In this document: in pieces, positions 24,165 through 32,383 of the stretch
Layout: every line of letters begins with the position of its first letter
How positions within the stretch are numbered: position 1 is the first letter of the stretch
DNA from: SAR202 cluster bacterium bin87
GTDB lineage: Bacteria > Chloroflexota > Dehalococcoidia > Lucifugimonadales > UBA3495
Assembly: GCA_002238825.1 (NCBI GenBank)
Contig: MPNC01000019.1
Coordinates: forward strand, 1 to 46,767
DNA length: 46,767 nt
Reading direction: 5' to 3'
Position numbers and translations under genes: made by a program
Notes under the pieces: model-generated
Seen by the model: the letters and a program-made list of their open reading frames with translations, nothing else
What the model was told of the DNA's origin: nothing
Database searches by the model: none

Positions 24165-24722
24165 GTGGTCCAAGCTCCAAGGCACAAAGTTTTCGTCAGC
24201 TTCCACCATGTCGACCAAGCATACAAAGATTGGTTCGTACAGTTCATGGGCGAAGACATGGTTGACCAATCCGTAGAGGACGGCGACATCAACGATGAAA
24301 ACCTCGCAACTGAGACGATTCGTCAGTACATCAGAGACCGCTTCATCCGAGATGCGACAGTCACGGTCGTTCTCGTCGGGTCATGTACATGGCAACGCAA
24401 ACACATCGACTGGGAGATTGGCTCCAGCCTACGCGCCACGCGCCTAAACTCTAGGTGTGGATTACTCGGGATTCTGCTGCCCGGTCACCCTAACCATGGG
24501 CAGACCACATATAACCCAAGACTGGTACCACCTCGTTTGGCGGACAACTGCAACGGCAATGACGCCTACGCGAAAATCTACGACTGGGTCCAAAACCCCG
24601 AGACCATCCGAAACTGGATCCATACCGCGTTCGAGAGAAGGAGCGGTACGCCTCCCAACAATAGCCGCCAGCAGTTCCGTTACAACCGAAGCGGCAATTG
24701 CAATGTTGGATGGTCCTCATGA
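24165..24722 (+). CDS. TIR-like domain protein, ThsB type
   Basis: The product has 185 residues. GTG at 24165 follows AAAGGAG. The first 110 residues match the TIR-like fold of Thoeris ThsB/MTH538 (former DUF1863): HKVFVSFHH at the first strand, DGDIND, IRDRFIRDATVTVVLVG, and TWQRKHIDWEI with Glu84 at the conserved active-site-like place, then LLGILLPG. Thoeris ThsB proteins sense phage and make an NAD-derived signal. No ThsA effector (SIR2/TM-SLOG) is adjacent. The gene lies 17 bp after the IS-broken small gene, so it is the last gene of a damaged operon. The C-terminal 30 residues (PPNNSRQQFRYNRSG) look atypical. Confidence 0.75.
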   Translation: MVQAPRHKVFVSFHHVDQAYKDWFVQFMGEDMVDQSVEDGDINDENLATETIRQYIRDRFIRDATVTVVLVGSCTWQRKHIDWEIGSSLRATRLNSRCGLLGILLPGHPNHGQTTYNPRLVPPRLADNCNGNDAYAKIYDWVQNPETIRNWIHTAFERRSGTPPNNSRQQFRYNRSGNCNVGWSS

Positions 24723-24955
24723 CGACCCAAACCAAGACATCCGAATATAAGAGGCACGAGTTCAAGGTAGATTGACGGCAGGAAGGAAGCTAATGCGGCC
24801 CATTGGGCGCCGGTTAAATTTCCAGGATACGATCGTCGATTCACACCTCCAAGAACGTCGTCAATTCTGCGCTCAACCCAGGTCGTGATTGCGCGGGCTT
24901 ATCTTGCTTTCATGAGCCTCTTTATAGATGTTCTCACAAATCCACGATAGCCGAT

Positions 24956-26071
24956 ATGAAAGGGCTCATAAATATCCAAACATCACTCTTTCAAGATCTG
25001 GAGGAACCGATTGCCGCGCCTGATGGACACCAGGCGTCCCTTTCGACGTTACCTCCCACTCACCCCACGGTCGTCTATGACACATTTTGGCGTTTTGCCG
25101 CAGAGCGTCAAGAAGTCTTCTTTCGGAAGTTGGAAGGAGGCACTCCACCATGGACTGACGACCCAATCATGACCCGACATAAATTCACCAACGCCTACCG
25201 GGCGGCAGACCGAGTGAGTCAGTACCTCATTCGGAATGTCATCTACGACGGTGACCCATCGCCTCAAGAAGTCTTCTTCCGCACGATTCTCTTCAAGCTT
25301 TTTAACAAGATAGAGACTTGGGAAATTCTGAGATGCCGTTTGGGCACGATTAGCTATGCCAGTTACTCCTTCGCCCAATTTGACGACGTACTGTCCGAGG
25401 CGATTGCGTTCAAAACGCGCATCTATTCTGGAGCCTACATGATGCCCTCCGGAAAAAGCGCCTTCGGAAACCGGGAAAAGCACCGTAACCATCTCAGGCT
25501 GCTGGAGCGGATGATGGAAGACGAGGTGCCGCGCAGGATAGCCGGCGCCACCGACATGAAGCAGGCTTTTGAAATCCTCCGATCGTATCCGACCATCGGT
25601 GACTTCCTAGGCTACCAATTCGTGACCGACCTGAACTACAGCGAGATTTGTGACTTCAGCGAGATGGAGTTTGTGGCACCGGGGCCCGGAGCGCGGGACG
25701 GTATCCACAAGTGTTTCAGCGATTTGGGTGGCCTCAACGAATCCGAAGTCATCAGACTCGTCACGGACTGTCAGGAGCAGGAATTCCGCCGGTTGGGGTT
25801 GCAATTTCGTTCATTATGGGGAAGGCCCCTCCAGCTTATCGACTGTCAGAACCTCTTCTGCGAAGTGTCCAAATACGCCCGGGTGATGCACCCTACAATC
25901 AGGGGAGTGAACGACCGGTCCCGTATCAAGCAGATCTACCGGCCGTCGGCCAAGCCAATGGAATATTGGTTTCCGCCCAAGTGGGGCATCAACCATCTGT
26001 TGCCCCAACCAAAGCAATCTGGCACCGAACCCAGCCAGCCCTCGAATCCCGAAAGGAGACTGGTATTGTGA
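24956..26071 (+). CDS. Putative DNA-base hypermodification enzyme (HMUDK/aGPT-Pplase-like)
   Basis: The product has 371 residues from ATG at 24956. The N-terminal half carries FWRFAAERQEVFFRK (44-58) and PPWTDDPIMTRHKFTNAYR (64-82), then VSQYLI and FNKIETWEIL. These are the hallmarks of the helical domain shared by 5-hmdU DNA kinases and alpha-glutamyl/putrescinyl-thymine pyrophosphorylase-like proteins. Phage members act in thymine hypermodification; bacterial members are found in defence-like islands without a proven role. The C-terminal half has a YPTIGDFLGYQFVTDLNY segment typical of the family. GTGA overlap with the next gene indicates coupling. The context lowers in GC compared with the flanks, a sign of transfer. 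Catalytic function is inference. Confidence 0.7.
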   Translation: MKGLINIQTSLFQDLEEPIAAPDGHQASLSTLPPTHPTVVYDTFWRFAAERQEVFFRKLEGGTPPWTDDPIMTRHKFTNAYRAADRVSQYLIRNVIYDGDPSPQEVFFRTILFKLFNKIETWEILRCRLGTISYASYSFAQFDDVLSEAIAFKTRIYSGAYMMPSGKSAFGNREKHRNHLRLLERMMEDEVPRRIAGATDMKQAFEILRSYPTIGDFLGYQFVTDLNYSEICDFSEMEFVAPGPGARDGIHKCFSDLGGLNESEVIRLVTDCQEQEFRRLGLQFRSLWGRPLQLIDCQNLFCEVSKYARVMHPTIRGVNDRSRIKQIYRPSAKPMEYWFPPKWGINHLLPQPKQSGTEPSQPSNPERRLVL

Positions 26072-26970
26072 TTCTGAGCGGCGAGGCAATCCGAAATCAT
26101 CTAAACGATGGGCGGATTTTCAGGCATGGGAGTTGGGTTAAAGATTCGATAAAGGAAGCCTCCTATGCGCTCAGGATTGCCGACGACGGCTTGTTGATCA
26201 ACGGCGATTTCTACGATCCTGGGGTGCATTTCACAGAGACTTACATAGAGATTGAGCCGGGCAAGATAGCGATTCTTTCAACCAAGGAACACCTGAATAT
26301 GCCGGATAATTTGATGGGAAAAATCGGGATACGATTTGACCAAGCCGCTCAAGGGTTGACTAGTTTGATAGGGATCCAAGTGGATCCGCTTTTCGGCAGT
26401 GATAAGGACAATGAACGGTTGTTCATCAGAGTGGCCAATCTCGGCAATGAGTCATTAAAACTCTTGCCTGGAGCCGAAGTATTCACTTTTGAGGTCCACG
26501 AAGTAACTGGAAATGTTCGGGCGCCTTCGCCTGGCAAAGAATCCACGTGGCTACGTCTGAAGCGGCACCTGGGCAATCAAAGCAATGCGAGTTGGACCTA
26601 TGTTACCCAGGTCGACCAAGACCTCACGGAGCAGACCGAGCATATCCGGGAACATCTGCAGCCGTTGGTTTTGTTTGGCGTCTTCTTGGTTGCCGTAACG
26701 ATTCTGGGCGTGTCAATATCGGTGATCCTGAATTTACGCGAGACGTCCCCAGGCCAGGTTCCGAACTGGATGACCAATTGGGGTTGGATCCTGCTGCTAA
26801 GCACACTGTCATTAGCGACAGCCGCCACTGCTTGGGTTGGTCTCGCTGCCGGAATTCGTATCTTATGGCCATATCGACTCAACCGACCCCGACCAAGAAA
26901 GCGGCAACGTTGGAAGTTCTGGCAAAACCGTGGACCACAAACCCAGCGAAGTGACCCTTTGTATCGCTAA
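26068..26970 (+). CDS. Membrane-anchored dCTP-deaminase/dUTPase-fold protein
   Basis: The product has 300 residues. GTG at 26068 overlaps the previous TGA by 4 bp and follows GAAAGGAGA. Residues 1-150 form a DCD-like domain: ILSGEAIRNHLNDG, the KEASYALRI strand, GLTSLIGIQVDPLFG, and ANLGNESLKLLPGAEVFTFE. In E. coli Dcd the catalytic Glu lies in VLEFYNSG. The aligned place here is FIRVANLG, so Arg121 replaces the Glu. Two membrane helices (200-222 and 239-266) and a very basic tail follow. A dead nucleotide-binding sensor or a different chemistry is possible. Soluble dCTP deaminases are known anti-phage enzymes; a membrane-tied version coupled to a hypermodification-type gene is unusual. Confidence 0.7.
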   Translation: MILSGEAIRNHLNDGRIFRHGSWVKDSIKEASYALRIADDGLLINGDFYDPGVHFTETYIEIEPGKIAILSTKEHLNMPDNLMGKIGIRFDQAAQGLTSLIGIQVDPLFGSDKDNERLFIRVANLGNESLKLLPGAEVFTFEVHEVTGNVRAPSPGKESTWLRLKRHLGNQSNASWTYVTQVDQDLTEQTEHIREHLQPLVLFGVFLVAVTILGVSISVILNLRETSPGQVPNWMTNWGWILLLSTLSLATAATAWVGLAAGIRILWPYRLNRPRPRKRQRWKFWQNRGPQTQRSDPLYR

Positions 26971-27028
26971 GCGCTGCGGCCGGTTACTCTCTGTCAATGG
27001 CGGGTTGTGTCACTTAATCCTGAGAAAC

Positions 27029-27910
27029 TCAACCCACCAACTCGACTGTGCCTTTCTCTAGGTCGGCCATGAGATGGCCTTTTCCTTTGGCCCTAACTTG
27101 ACGCCAGATGCGGAAGCCCGTCATTATCGCGCGCTCCCAATCGCCTTCGGTGCGGCTGCTGACTTCCAGGTGAGCGGTCATGTCCTTGATGGTGCGCAGT
27201 AGTTCATAGTTGACGCTCTCCGCCCCGTCCAGGAAGTTACGGCGTTCGGCGTAACTGAACACCATCGCGGCAATCCCTTCTTCTATGACAATTGCCCTGC
27301 CGCCGTCCTCTACTTCATCAATCCGGGGATCGCTTTTACGCTTGCAGCGCAACAAAGCCCTCAGCGTGGGAGACCATCCAAGGACGCTGGCGTAGGACAG
27401 GTGGAAGATATCGTGGAAGCGGTAGCCATCGTCCTCGTAGCGGTTATCCCTAAGCGGGTCTCCGAATTTCTTGCCGTTTATGAGTGTGACGATTTTACCG
27501 GGCCCCCCCGAGTCGATCGAGACGTGCATCTGTCTCGGGAATTGTTCCTCAGGAGGGAATCCTTCGTCGAATCGGCTTGGCCGCACGAGACTGCGGGTGT
27601 CGGGATGCCAACGCCTTTGGGTCTTTTCGATGTTGTAGGTGGCAACTTCTTCCAAGGTCAAGCCATGTTTGGTAGCCACGTTGGACAGGTACCAAAGAAG
27701 GTCGCCGAGCTCTTCCCTGACCCGGTCTGGAAACAGCTTGTAGGAATCGCCGTCCCTGATCCATTTCTTGTGCTCGCCGAGTAGCTCGCCCACTTCGCCT
27801 GCAAGACCTAGCAGGGGTACCAAGATACTTCGGGGGTCGGCCTCAAAACTCTCCGTTTCGGGTTGCTGGTCAGTCTGATTGGCGAGGCGTTGGTATTCAT
27901 TAAGCTCCAT
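27029..27910 (-). CDS. MazG-type nucleotide pyrophosphohydrolase, two-domain
   Basis: The product has 293 residues. ATG at 27910 (MELNEYQRLANQT) is chosen because the family begins there; the longer frame adds unlike sequence. The N-terminal MazG fold has EVGELLGE (39-46) and REELGDLLWYLSNVA (65-79), which supply the metal-binding acidic residues. The C-terminal domain (about 130-290: GYRFHDIFHLSYASVLGWSP, GGRAIVIEEGIAAMVFSYA) is known from larger MazG-like proteins and is not characterised. It converges on the hypermodification/DCD pair. Cleavage of (modified) NTPs to NMPs is the likely reaction, so the three genes could form a nucleotide-control module. Confidence 0.75.
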   Translation of the reverse strand: MELNEYQRLANQTDQQPETESFEADPRSILVPLLGLAGEVGELLGEHKKWIRDGDSYKLFPDRVREELGDLLWYLSNVATKHGLTLEEVATYNIEKTQRRWHPDTRSLVRPSRFDEGFPPEEQFPRQMHVSIDSGGPGKIVTLINGKKFGDPLRDNRYEDDGYRFHDIFHLSYASVLGWSPTLRALLRCKRKSDPRIDEVEDGGRAIVIEEGIAAMVFSYAERRNFLDGAESVNYELLRTIKDMTAHLEVSSRTEGDWERAIMTGFRIWRQVRAKGKGHLMADLEKGTVELVG

Positions 27911-28061
27911 ATGAAGTGGACTCCCTTCCCATCGTGCCAGTCGCGCAGTTTCCGATGTCCAGCTGATGTGAAAAGCTATGGTCACCTCTGTAATTTTAGC
28001 AGTGAGTTCAATGGAATTTCAGAATGGTCCGGGTTTGGTTTGTCCTCAATGCGGGCGTACA

Positions 28062-28455
28062 GTCCGCTTCGGGTATGGCCTCGATGATGTTCCGCAGGCT
28101 CCGGTGTTGTCGGACGGTGATGGAGAAATGGTCAACGGATCATCGCCGGGTCCCGCCCCAGCGGCCCAGGCTCCAGCCAGCAACTCCTGGCGCACCCGAT
28201 CCAACTGGCACACGTGGCCCCAACTGAAACTCCTCAGGAAGGTCCCCAGCGTGGACGGCACTTTCACCATGCAGCCCAGCGCACTATCGGTACTGCCGGT
28301 ACGCAGCGCGGCGGCGGCGGCGATGTAGTCGCCACCGGCCAGCGCCAGACGCCACCAGGGTCAGTAGCTTGTCCCCCGCGTTCGCCCGACCCGGCGCATC
28401 TCCCAGGTCAACGAAGTGGTCCACCAGCTCGCCCCAGTCCCAGCTACCAGACTGA
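28062..28455 (-). pseudogene. IS1380-family transposase remnant with internal deletion
   Basis: Minus strand reads WGELVDHFVDLGDAPGRANA, DKLLTLVAS, then (frameshifted) VKVPSTLGTFLRSF, WGHVCQLDRV and GPGDDPLTI. It then jumps to FSITVRQHRSLRNIIEAIPE in another frame. Compared with the intact copies about 400 bp between DDPLTI and FSITxRQH are missing, and both ends are gone. The IS at 28498 lies directly at its 5' side. Dead relic. Confidence 0.75.
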
Positions 28456-28497
28456 CGCACGCATTGCCTCAATAAAAACGTTACTTTCAGGAAGTAA

Positions 28498-30133
28498 TTG
28501 CCGCAAATAGAATGCTACCGAAAAATCGGGAGGCGTTCGTGTGGCAGGAGGCATGAGCAGAATGGCGAAACAAGAGCTGCTGGCATCGATCCGGGACCGT
28601 TATCGGGAGTCGTCTCGCAAGGACAAGAGCAAGATCCTGGACGAGTTCATCGCCGTAACCGGCCACCACCGCAAGCATGGCATCAGGCTGTTGGCCCGGT
28701 CCTCGGAGGGCAGCGACGGGACCAGTGCAGTCAAAGGGCGGCGGATCTACGACGACGCGGTCCGCGATGTGGTAGTCCTGATCTGGGAAGCCTCGGACCG
28801 CATCTGCGGGAAGCGTCTGAAAGCTGCGATGCCGCACCCGGTGGAATCCATGGAGCGCCACGGCTATCTAGATCTGCACCCAGAGGTGAAAACACGGGTG
28901 CTATCAGCCAGCGCCGCCACCCTGGACCGGTTGCTGAAACCGGTGAAATCCACGGTAATCGGTCGCCGCAAACGCCGGCGGCGGTTATCACCTGGTCGCA
29001 ACATTCCGGTGCGCACCTTTGCCGACTGGAACCGGCCGCCGCCGGGTTTCCTGGAGGCCGGGTTTCCTGGAGATTGATCTGGTGGCGCATTGTGGCGACA
29101 GCATGTGGGGATCCTTCATCTACAGTCTGGTGGTCACCGACGTCTGCACCGGCTGGACCGAGGCGGTGCCCCTGCTGGCCAGAGAGCAAAACCTGGTGGT
29201 GGCGGGACTGGAAGCCATCGCCAAACAATTGCCCTTTCCCGTGCTCGGCATCGACTCCGACAACGACAGCGTGTTCATCAACGATACCCTCACCGGGTAC
29301 TGCGCCGACCGGGGCATCGAGTTCACCCGTTCCCGGGCGTACCGCAAGAACGATCAAGCGTGGGTGGAGCAAAAGAACGGAGCGGTGATCTCGCGTTTCC
29401 TGGATCATGAGCGTTACTCGGGCCAGGTGGCGGGACAGACCATAGCCCATATGCACGGCGCCGTGTGGCTGTACGTGAACTACTTCCAGCCATCATTCAA
29501 GCTGATGGAGAAGACGCGCAACGGGTCGGCCGTGATCAAACGCTACAGCCCGCCGGCCACGCCCTGCGACCGGGTGATCCGACACGAGGCGGTCGGCGCC
29601 GAGGCGAGAGCAGCCCTCGCCGAACGCAGAGCCACCTCGGATCCGGTGGCATTGTTGCGCACCATCCGGGAAGCCCAATCGTCGTTGGCGGCTATCGTGT
29701 CCCCTGAACTCAGGCCCACTCCTCGGGGTGAGAGCCTGGAACGGTTCCTCGCCAAGCTGCCCGATCGATGGCGTGCGGAGCAGGAACCGACCGGTCGGGA
29801 GCCCAGGGTGAAACCACCGCGCCACTGGCGAACACGGAAGGACCCTTTCGAGGGTGTGTGGTGCGACGTATTGGAGTGGTTGCAGGAAGACCCCGATGCC
29901 AGTGCGATGGCGCTGCTGGGCCGGCTGCAGGCAGATCACCCGGACCGATTCAGCCGGGCCAACCTGCGCACGTTGCAGCGACGGGTGCAGCAGTGGCGAG
30001 GCATCATGGCAGACAAGCTGGTCTACGCCACGTCCAAATCTCCGCCGCCCGAACTCAGTGGACTGCCGGAAATGGCGCTGTCAACGGGCGATCCAAAGTG
30101 CTGAGTTTTCGGTAACATTCTCCGGTGAGGCAA
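28498..30133 (+). mobile_element. IS element with rve-type DDE transposase (ISNCY/IS481-like)
   Basis: Imperfect inverted ends are visible: left TTGCCGCA, AGAATGCTACCGAAAA (28498-28526) and right TTTTCGGTAACATTCT, TGAGGCAA (30105-30133). The element is about 1636 bp with one interrupted transposase. No clear target duplication is seen at the flanks. The right end resembles the termini of the repeats at 4471-4642 and 8277-8450, so relatives of this IS once occupied those sites. Confidence 0.55.
28541..30104 (+). pseudogene. DDE (integrase-core) transposase broken by a 16-bp tandem duplication
   Basis: Frame 1 (GTG 28541 or ATG 28553 to about 29056) has the helix-turn-helix part (SSRKDKSKILDEFIAVTGHH). 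Frame 2 (from about 29057) has the rve catalytic core: FLEIDLVAHCGDSMWG (first Asp), GIDSDNDSVFIND (second Asp), RKNDQAWVEQKNGAV (Glu). GCCGGGTTTCCTGGAG stands twice in tandem (29041-29056, 29057-29072). Deleting one copy restores a single protein of about 515 residues through PPPGFLEIDLVAH. The C-terminal half ends at TGA 30104. All three catalytic acids remain, so the loss of function is a simple, reversible duplication. Confidence 0.8.
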
Positions 30134-30298
30134 CAGGGCCAGCTGGACGCCAAGGGTATGATTAACCGGCAACCCACAAACTCATACTGATCACATTCGC
30201 CAGGTGCTCATTGTCGAACAAAGTCCGCGATACTTCGCATCCGGTGGCTAGGCCGGGGTAAAATAGATTCACGTTACCGGTCAATCAGAGGTCATGCC

Positions 30299-30772
30299 AT
30301 GGCGCCCAAAGAAAAGAATATCTTCGTTAGTCACATCCACGAAAACGACCATAAATTGGGAGACCTGATGGGCCTTCTACGCAGAAAGGGAATGCAACCG
30401 AGGAACTATTCCATCACCTCGGACAAGCCCAACAACGTGCGTAGCGAGCGAAGCATCAAACGCCTGCTCAAACGCCACATCGAACCGTCCTCGACTTTGG
30501 TTGTCTACATCACACGGGACACCCGAACGAGCAAGTGGGTCAATTGGGAGATCGAAACCGCGGCCAAGATGGGCAAACGCATTGTGGGCGTTTGGGCGCA
30601 CGGCGATGCCGGGTGCCCCATACCCTCGGCATTAGACAAATTTCACCATGCAATCGTCGGATGGAACGGCGGGAACATCGTGCGGGCGATTAACGGCCAA
30701 CTGGATAATTCCTACGATCCCACGGGCAAACCATCACCCCCTAGGCCGAAAACCCCCTACAGGAGGTGCTGA
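30299..30772 (+). CDS. TIR-like domain protein (ThsB/MTH538 type)
   Basis: The product has 157 residues, ATG at 30299 with AGAGG upstream. It is a single TIR-like domain: KNIFVSHIHEND (first strand), SERSIKRLLKRHI, SSTLVVYITRDT, SKWVNWEIETAAK with Glu84 at the same relative place as in the 24165 protein, then RIVGVWAHGD. The C-terminal tail is Pro/Arg-rich and has no membrane helix. TIR proteins of this fold use NAD+ to make signals or deplete NAD+. The TGA overlaps the next ATG (TGATG at 30770-30774), so the Nmad2 protein is its obligatory partner in translation. Confidence 0.75.
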   Translation: MAPKEKNIFVSHIHENDHKLGDLMGLLRRKGMQPRNYSITSDKPNNVRSERSIKRLLKRHIEPSSTLVVYITRDTRTSKWVNWEIETAAKMGKRIVGVWAHGDAGCPIPSALDKFHHAIVGWNGGNIVRAINGQLDNSYDPTGKPSPPRPKTPYRRC

Positions 30773-31398
30773 TGGTGACAACAGCACAACCCGATTTCTT
30801 TATGTACACCGTCAAGTATGACGATGGCTTCGCTCCGAACCCATTCCATGGCGTCTGTTCATTGGCAACATGCAAGCCCGATATACGGAAAGCCGCAAAA
30901 TTGGGAAACGTAATCATAGGTAAAGCTCCAGCTCCCAACGGCCGCCGATTGGTGTTCGTAATGGAAGTCGACGAAGTTTTGACGTATGACGAATACTGGC
31001 GTGACCCTCGCTACCAGTGCAAAAAACCAAGGATAAACGGGAGTTTGATGCTCGCTTGTGGCGACAACATATACCATCGGCCGACGCCCGATGGGAAATG
31101 GAGTCAGGCCCATTCTTACCACAGCAAACGAGATGGAACCGAAGAACCGGAACACATCAAGCACGACACTGATAGGACCCAACGAGTTCTACTATCGCGC
31201 GACTTCAAGTACTTCGGGGGCAATGGACCGGTTCTTCCGGAATTGCGCGACCAAACGATAACTGAACCTGTCAGAAATATGCGCCGGCATTTCTCGGAAC
31301 GAGACTATACGACTCTCACGAGATGGCTTGGGGCCCTGAAAGGTTGGGGCTTGTTGTATGAACCATCCGATTGGCGGAAGCTACAGCTCCGGGCGTAG
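30772..31398 (+). CDS. Nmad2-like protein (nucleotide modification associated domain 2)
   Basis: The product has 208 residues. ATG at 30772 has a perfect AGGAGG (30761-30766) and overlaps the TIR stop. It matches the Nmad2 pattern: FFMYTVKYDDGFAPNPFHGV, SLATCKPDIRKAAKLGNVII, LVFVMEVDEVLTYDEYW, GDNIYHRP, DTDRTQRVLLSRDFKYFGG. Nmad domains were named from genomic association with DNA-base hypermodification. They are predicted to bind or act on modified nucleotides, but the activity is unproven. Coupling to a TIR protein suggests a sensor/effector pair in which Nmad2 recognises a phage nucleotide. That pairing is inference. Confidence 0.75.
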   Translation: MVTTAQPDFFMYTVKYDDGFAPNPFHGVCSLATCKPDIRKAAKLGNVIIGKAPAPNGRRLVFVMEVDEVLTYDEYWRDPRYQCKKPRINGSLMLACGDNIYHRPTPDGKWSQAHSYHSKRDGTEEPEHIKHDTDRTQRVLLSRDFKYFGGNGPVLPELRDQTITEPVRNMRRHFSERDYTTLTRWLGALKGWGLLYEPSDWRKLQLRA

Positions 31399-31416
31399 CT
31401 GGCTACTACAGCAATT

Positions 31417-31432
31417 CCCGTTGGAAAACGGG
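31417..31432. terminator. Short hairpin between convergent genes
   Basis: CCCGTT-GGAA-AACGGG forms a 6-bp stem with a 4-nt loop, 18 bp after the Nmad2 stop and about 100 bp before the SLOG stop. It is at a convergent junction where a bidirectional terminator is expected. No T-run follows directly. Confidence 0.3.
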
Positions 31433-31534
31433 GGCGTCTTGTCACGACTCAGCTCCAGTCTTCAAGTCACGAGTGACCCATAATGGCCTCATGGATCTTC
31501 CTACCCAGTGACCGCCAACGTGAACTCTGTAGCG

Positions 31535-32383
31535 TCACAGACGACGAAGACCGCGTAGTAACATAGGGAGCCATTGGTCAATGTATGGCGTCTGGGCTAG
31601 TATCCGGTTCTCTTCTGCCGATAGGCGGTTATTCAAGCTTTCCGGACCATAATCGTCAAACTCCGGAAGTCCTTGCCACCGTGGACGCGAGCCCGCTAAA
31701 GTGTCGGCGAGCCCAAGGGTCTCTGCGATGTCTCGAGTACAGCCGCCGAAACCGCCCAGCAAGAACACGGGTTGTCCCGACTGCAGGGACAGCAACGCCT
31801 CTTCCGCAACTCCGGGCATCCGCCCTTTGTAATTCTCAATCCGGCCACCCAGGAGGATGCGGGCATCTATCGCGTCTTGCATAGTCCTCCTCATGGCGGT
31901 CAGACCTTCTGCCCATGTTGCCTCATCTGGCTCGCTGGTTGGAATCTCCCTTCGGCGTTCCATCGTCATGAGGTCGCCTTCCATGTCGAGGAATTTGAGA
32001 TCTGCCACGTTGTCAACCTCTCCGGCCAGTAAGTCCAAATTATCGTTGGTCATCCGGATATGGACAGGCCATGCGAAGTAGTTGGCAACCCTCCGCAGCT
32101 GCTCGACTAAGTCGTCCGCCAACTCTCGGTCGTCGTGACTATGGGAGATGAACACGCTGGGCTTAGTGTACCGACTAGCCAGCTCAAACAGTGTCCAAGT
32201 AAAGCCGTTTTCGCGCAAGTCGCCTCCGTAGGCCAGATCGTCGCCAGATGCCAGCAGATAGGTGGCCACCTCCGTCATCGCGTCTCGCAAATGGCCATTG
32301 CCCAACCCTAGCGCCTTCATGTCGGAGCTGTCGGAAATGGAGATGCCAATAGTCTTGGGTTTGCGGTTTTCCTGAGTAGTCAT
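31535..32383 (-). CDS. SLOG-like Rossmannoid nucleotide-sensor protein
   Basis: The product has 282 residues. ATG at 32383 overlaps the upstream TGA (ATGA 32380-32383). N-terminal strand KTIGISISDSSDM, then LLASGDDLAYGGDLRENG, a FISHSHDDRELA segment, and the late glycine motif QPVFLLGGFGGCTRDIAE. These fit SLOG/LOG-superfamily nucleotide-binding proteins that occur beside TIR effectors. SLOG domains in Thoeris ThsA bind a cyclic ADP-ribose isomer. A similar ligand-sensing role is plausible here but unproven. FISHSHDD is also TIR-like. No membrane helix is seen. Confidence 0.65.
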   Translation of the reverse strand: MTTQENRKPKTIGISISDSSDMKALGLGNGHLRDAMTEVATYLLASGDDLAYGGDLRENGFTWTLFELASRYTKPSVFISHSHDDRELADDLVEQLRRVANYFAWPVHIRMTNDNLDLLAGEVDNVADLKFLDMEGDLMTMERRREIPTSEPDEATWAEGLTAMRRTMQDAIDARILLGGRIENYKGRMPGVAEEALLSLQSGQPVFLLGGFGGCTRDIAETLGLADTLAGSRPRWQGLPEFDDYGPESLNNRLSAEENRILAQTPYIDQWLPMLLRGLRRL

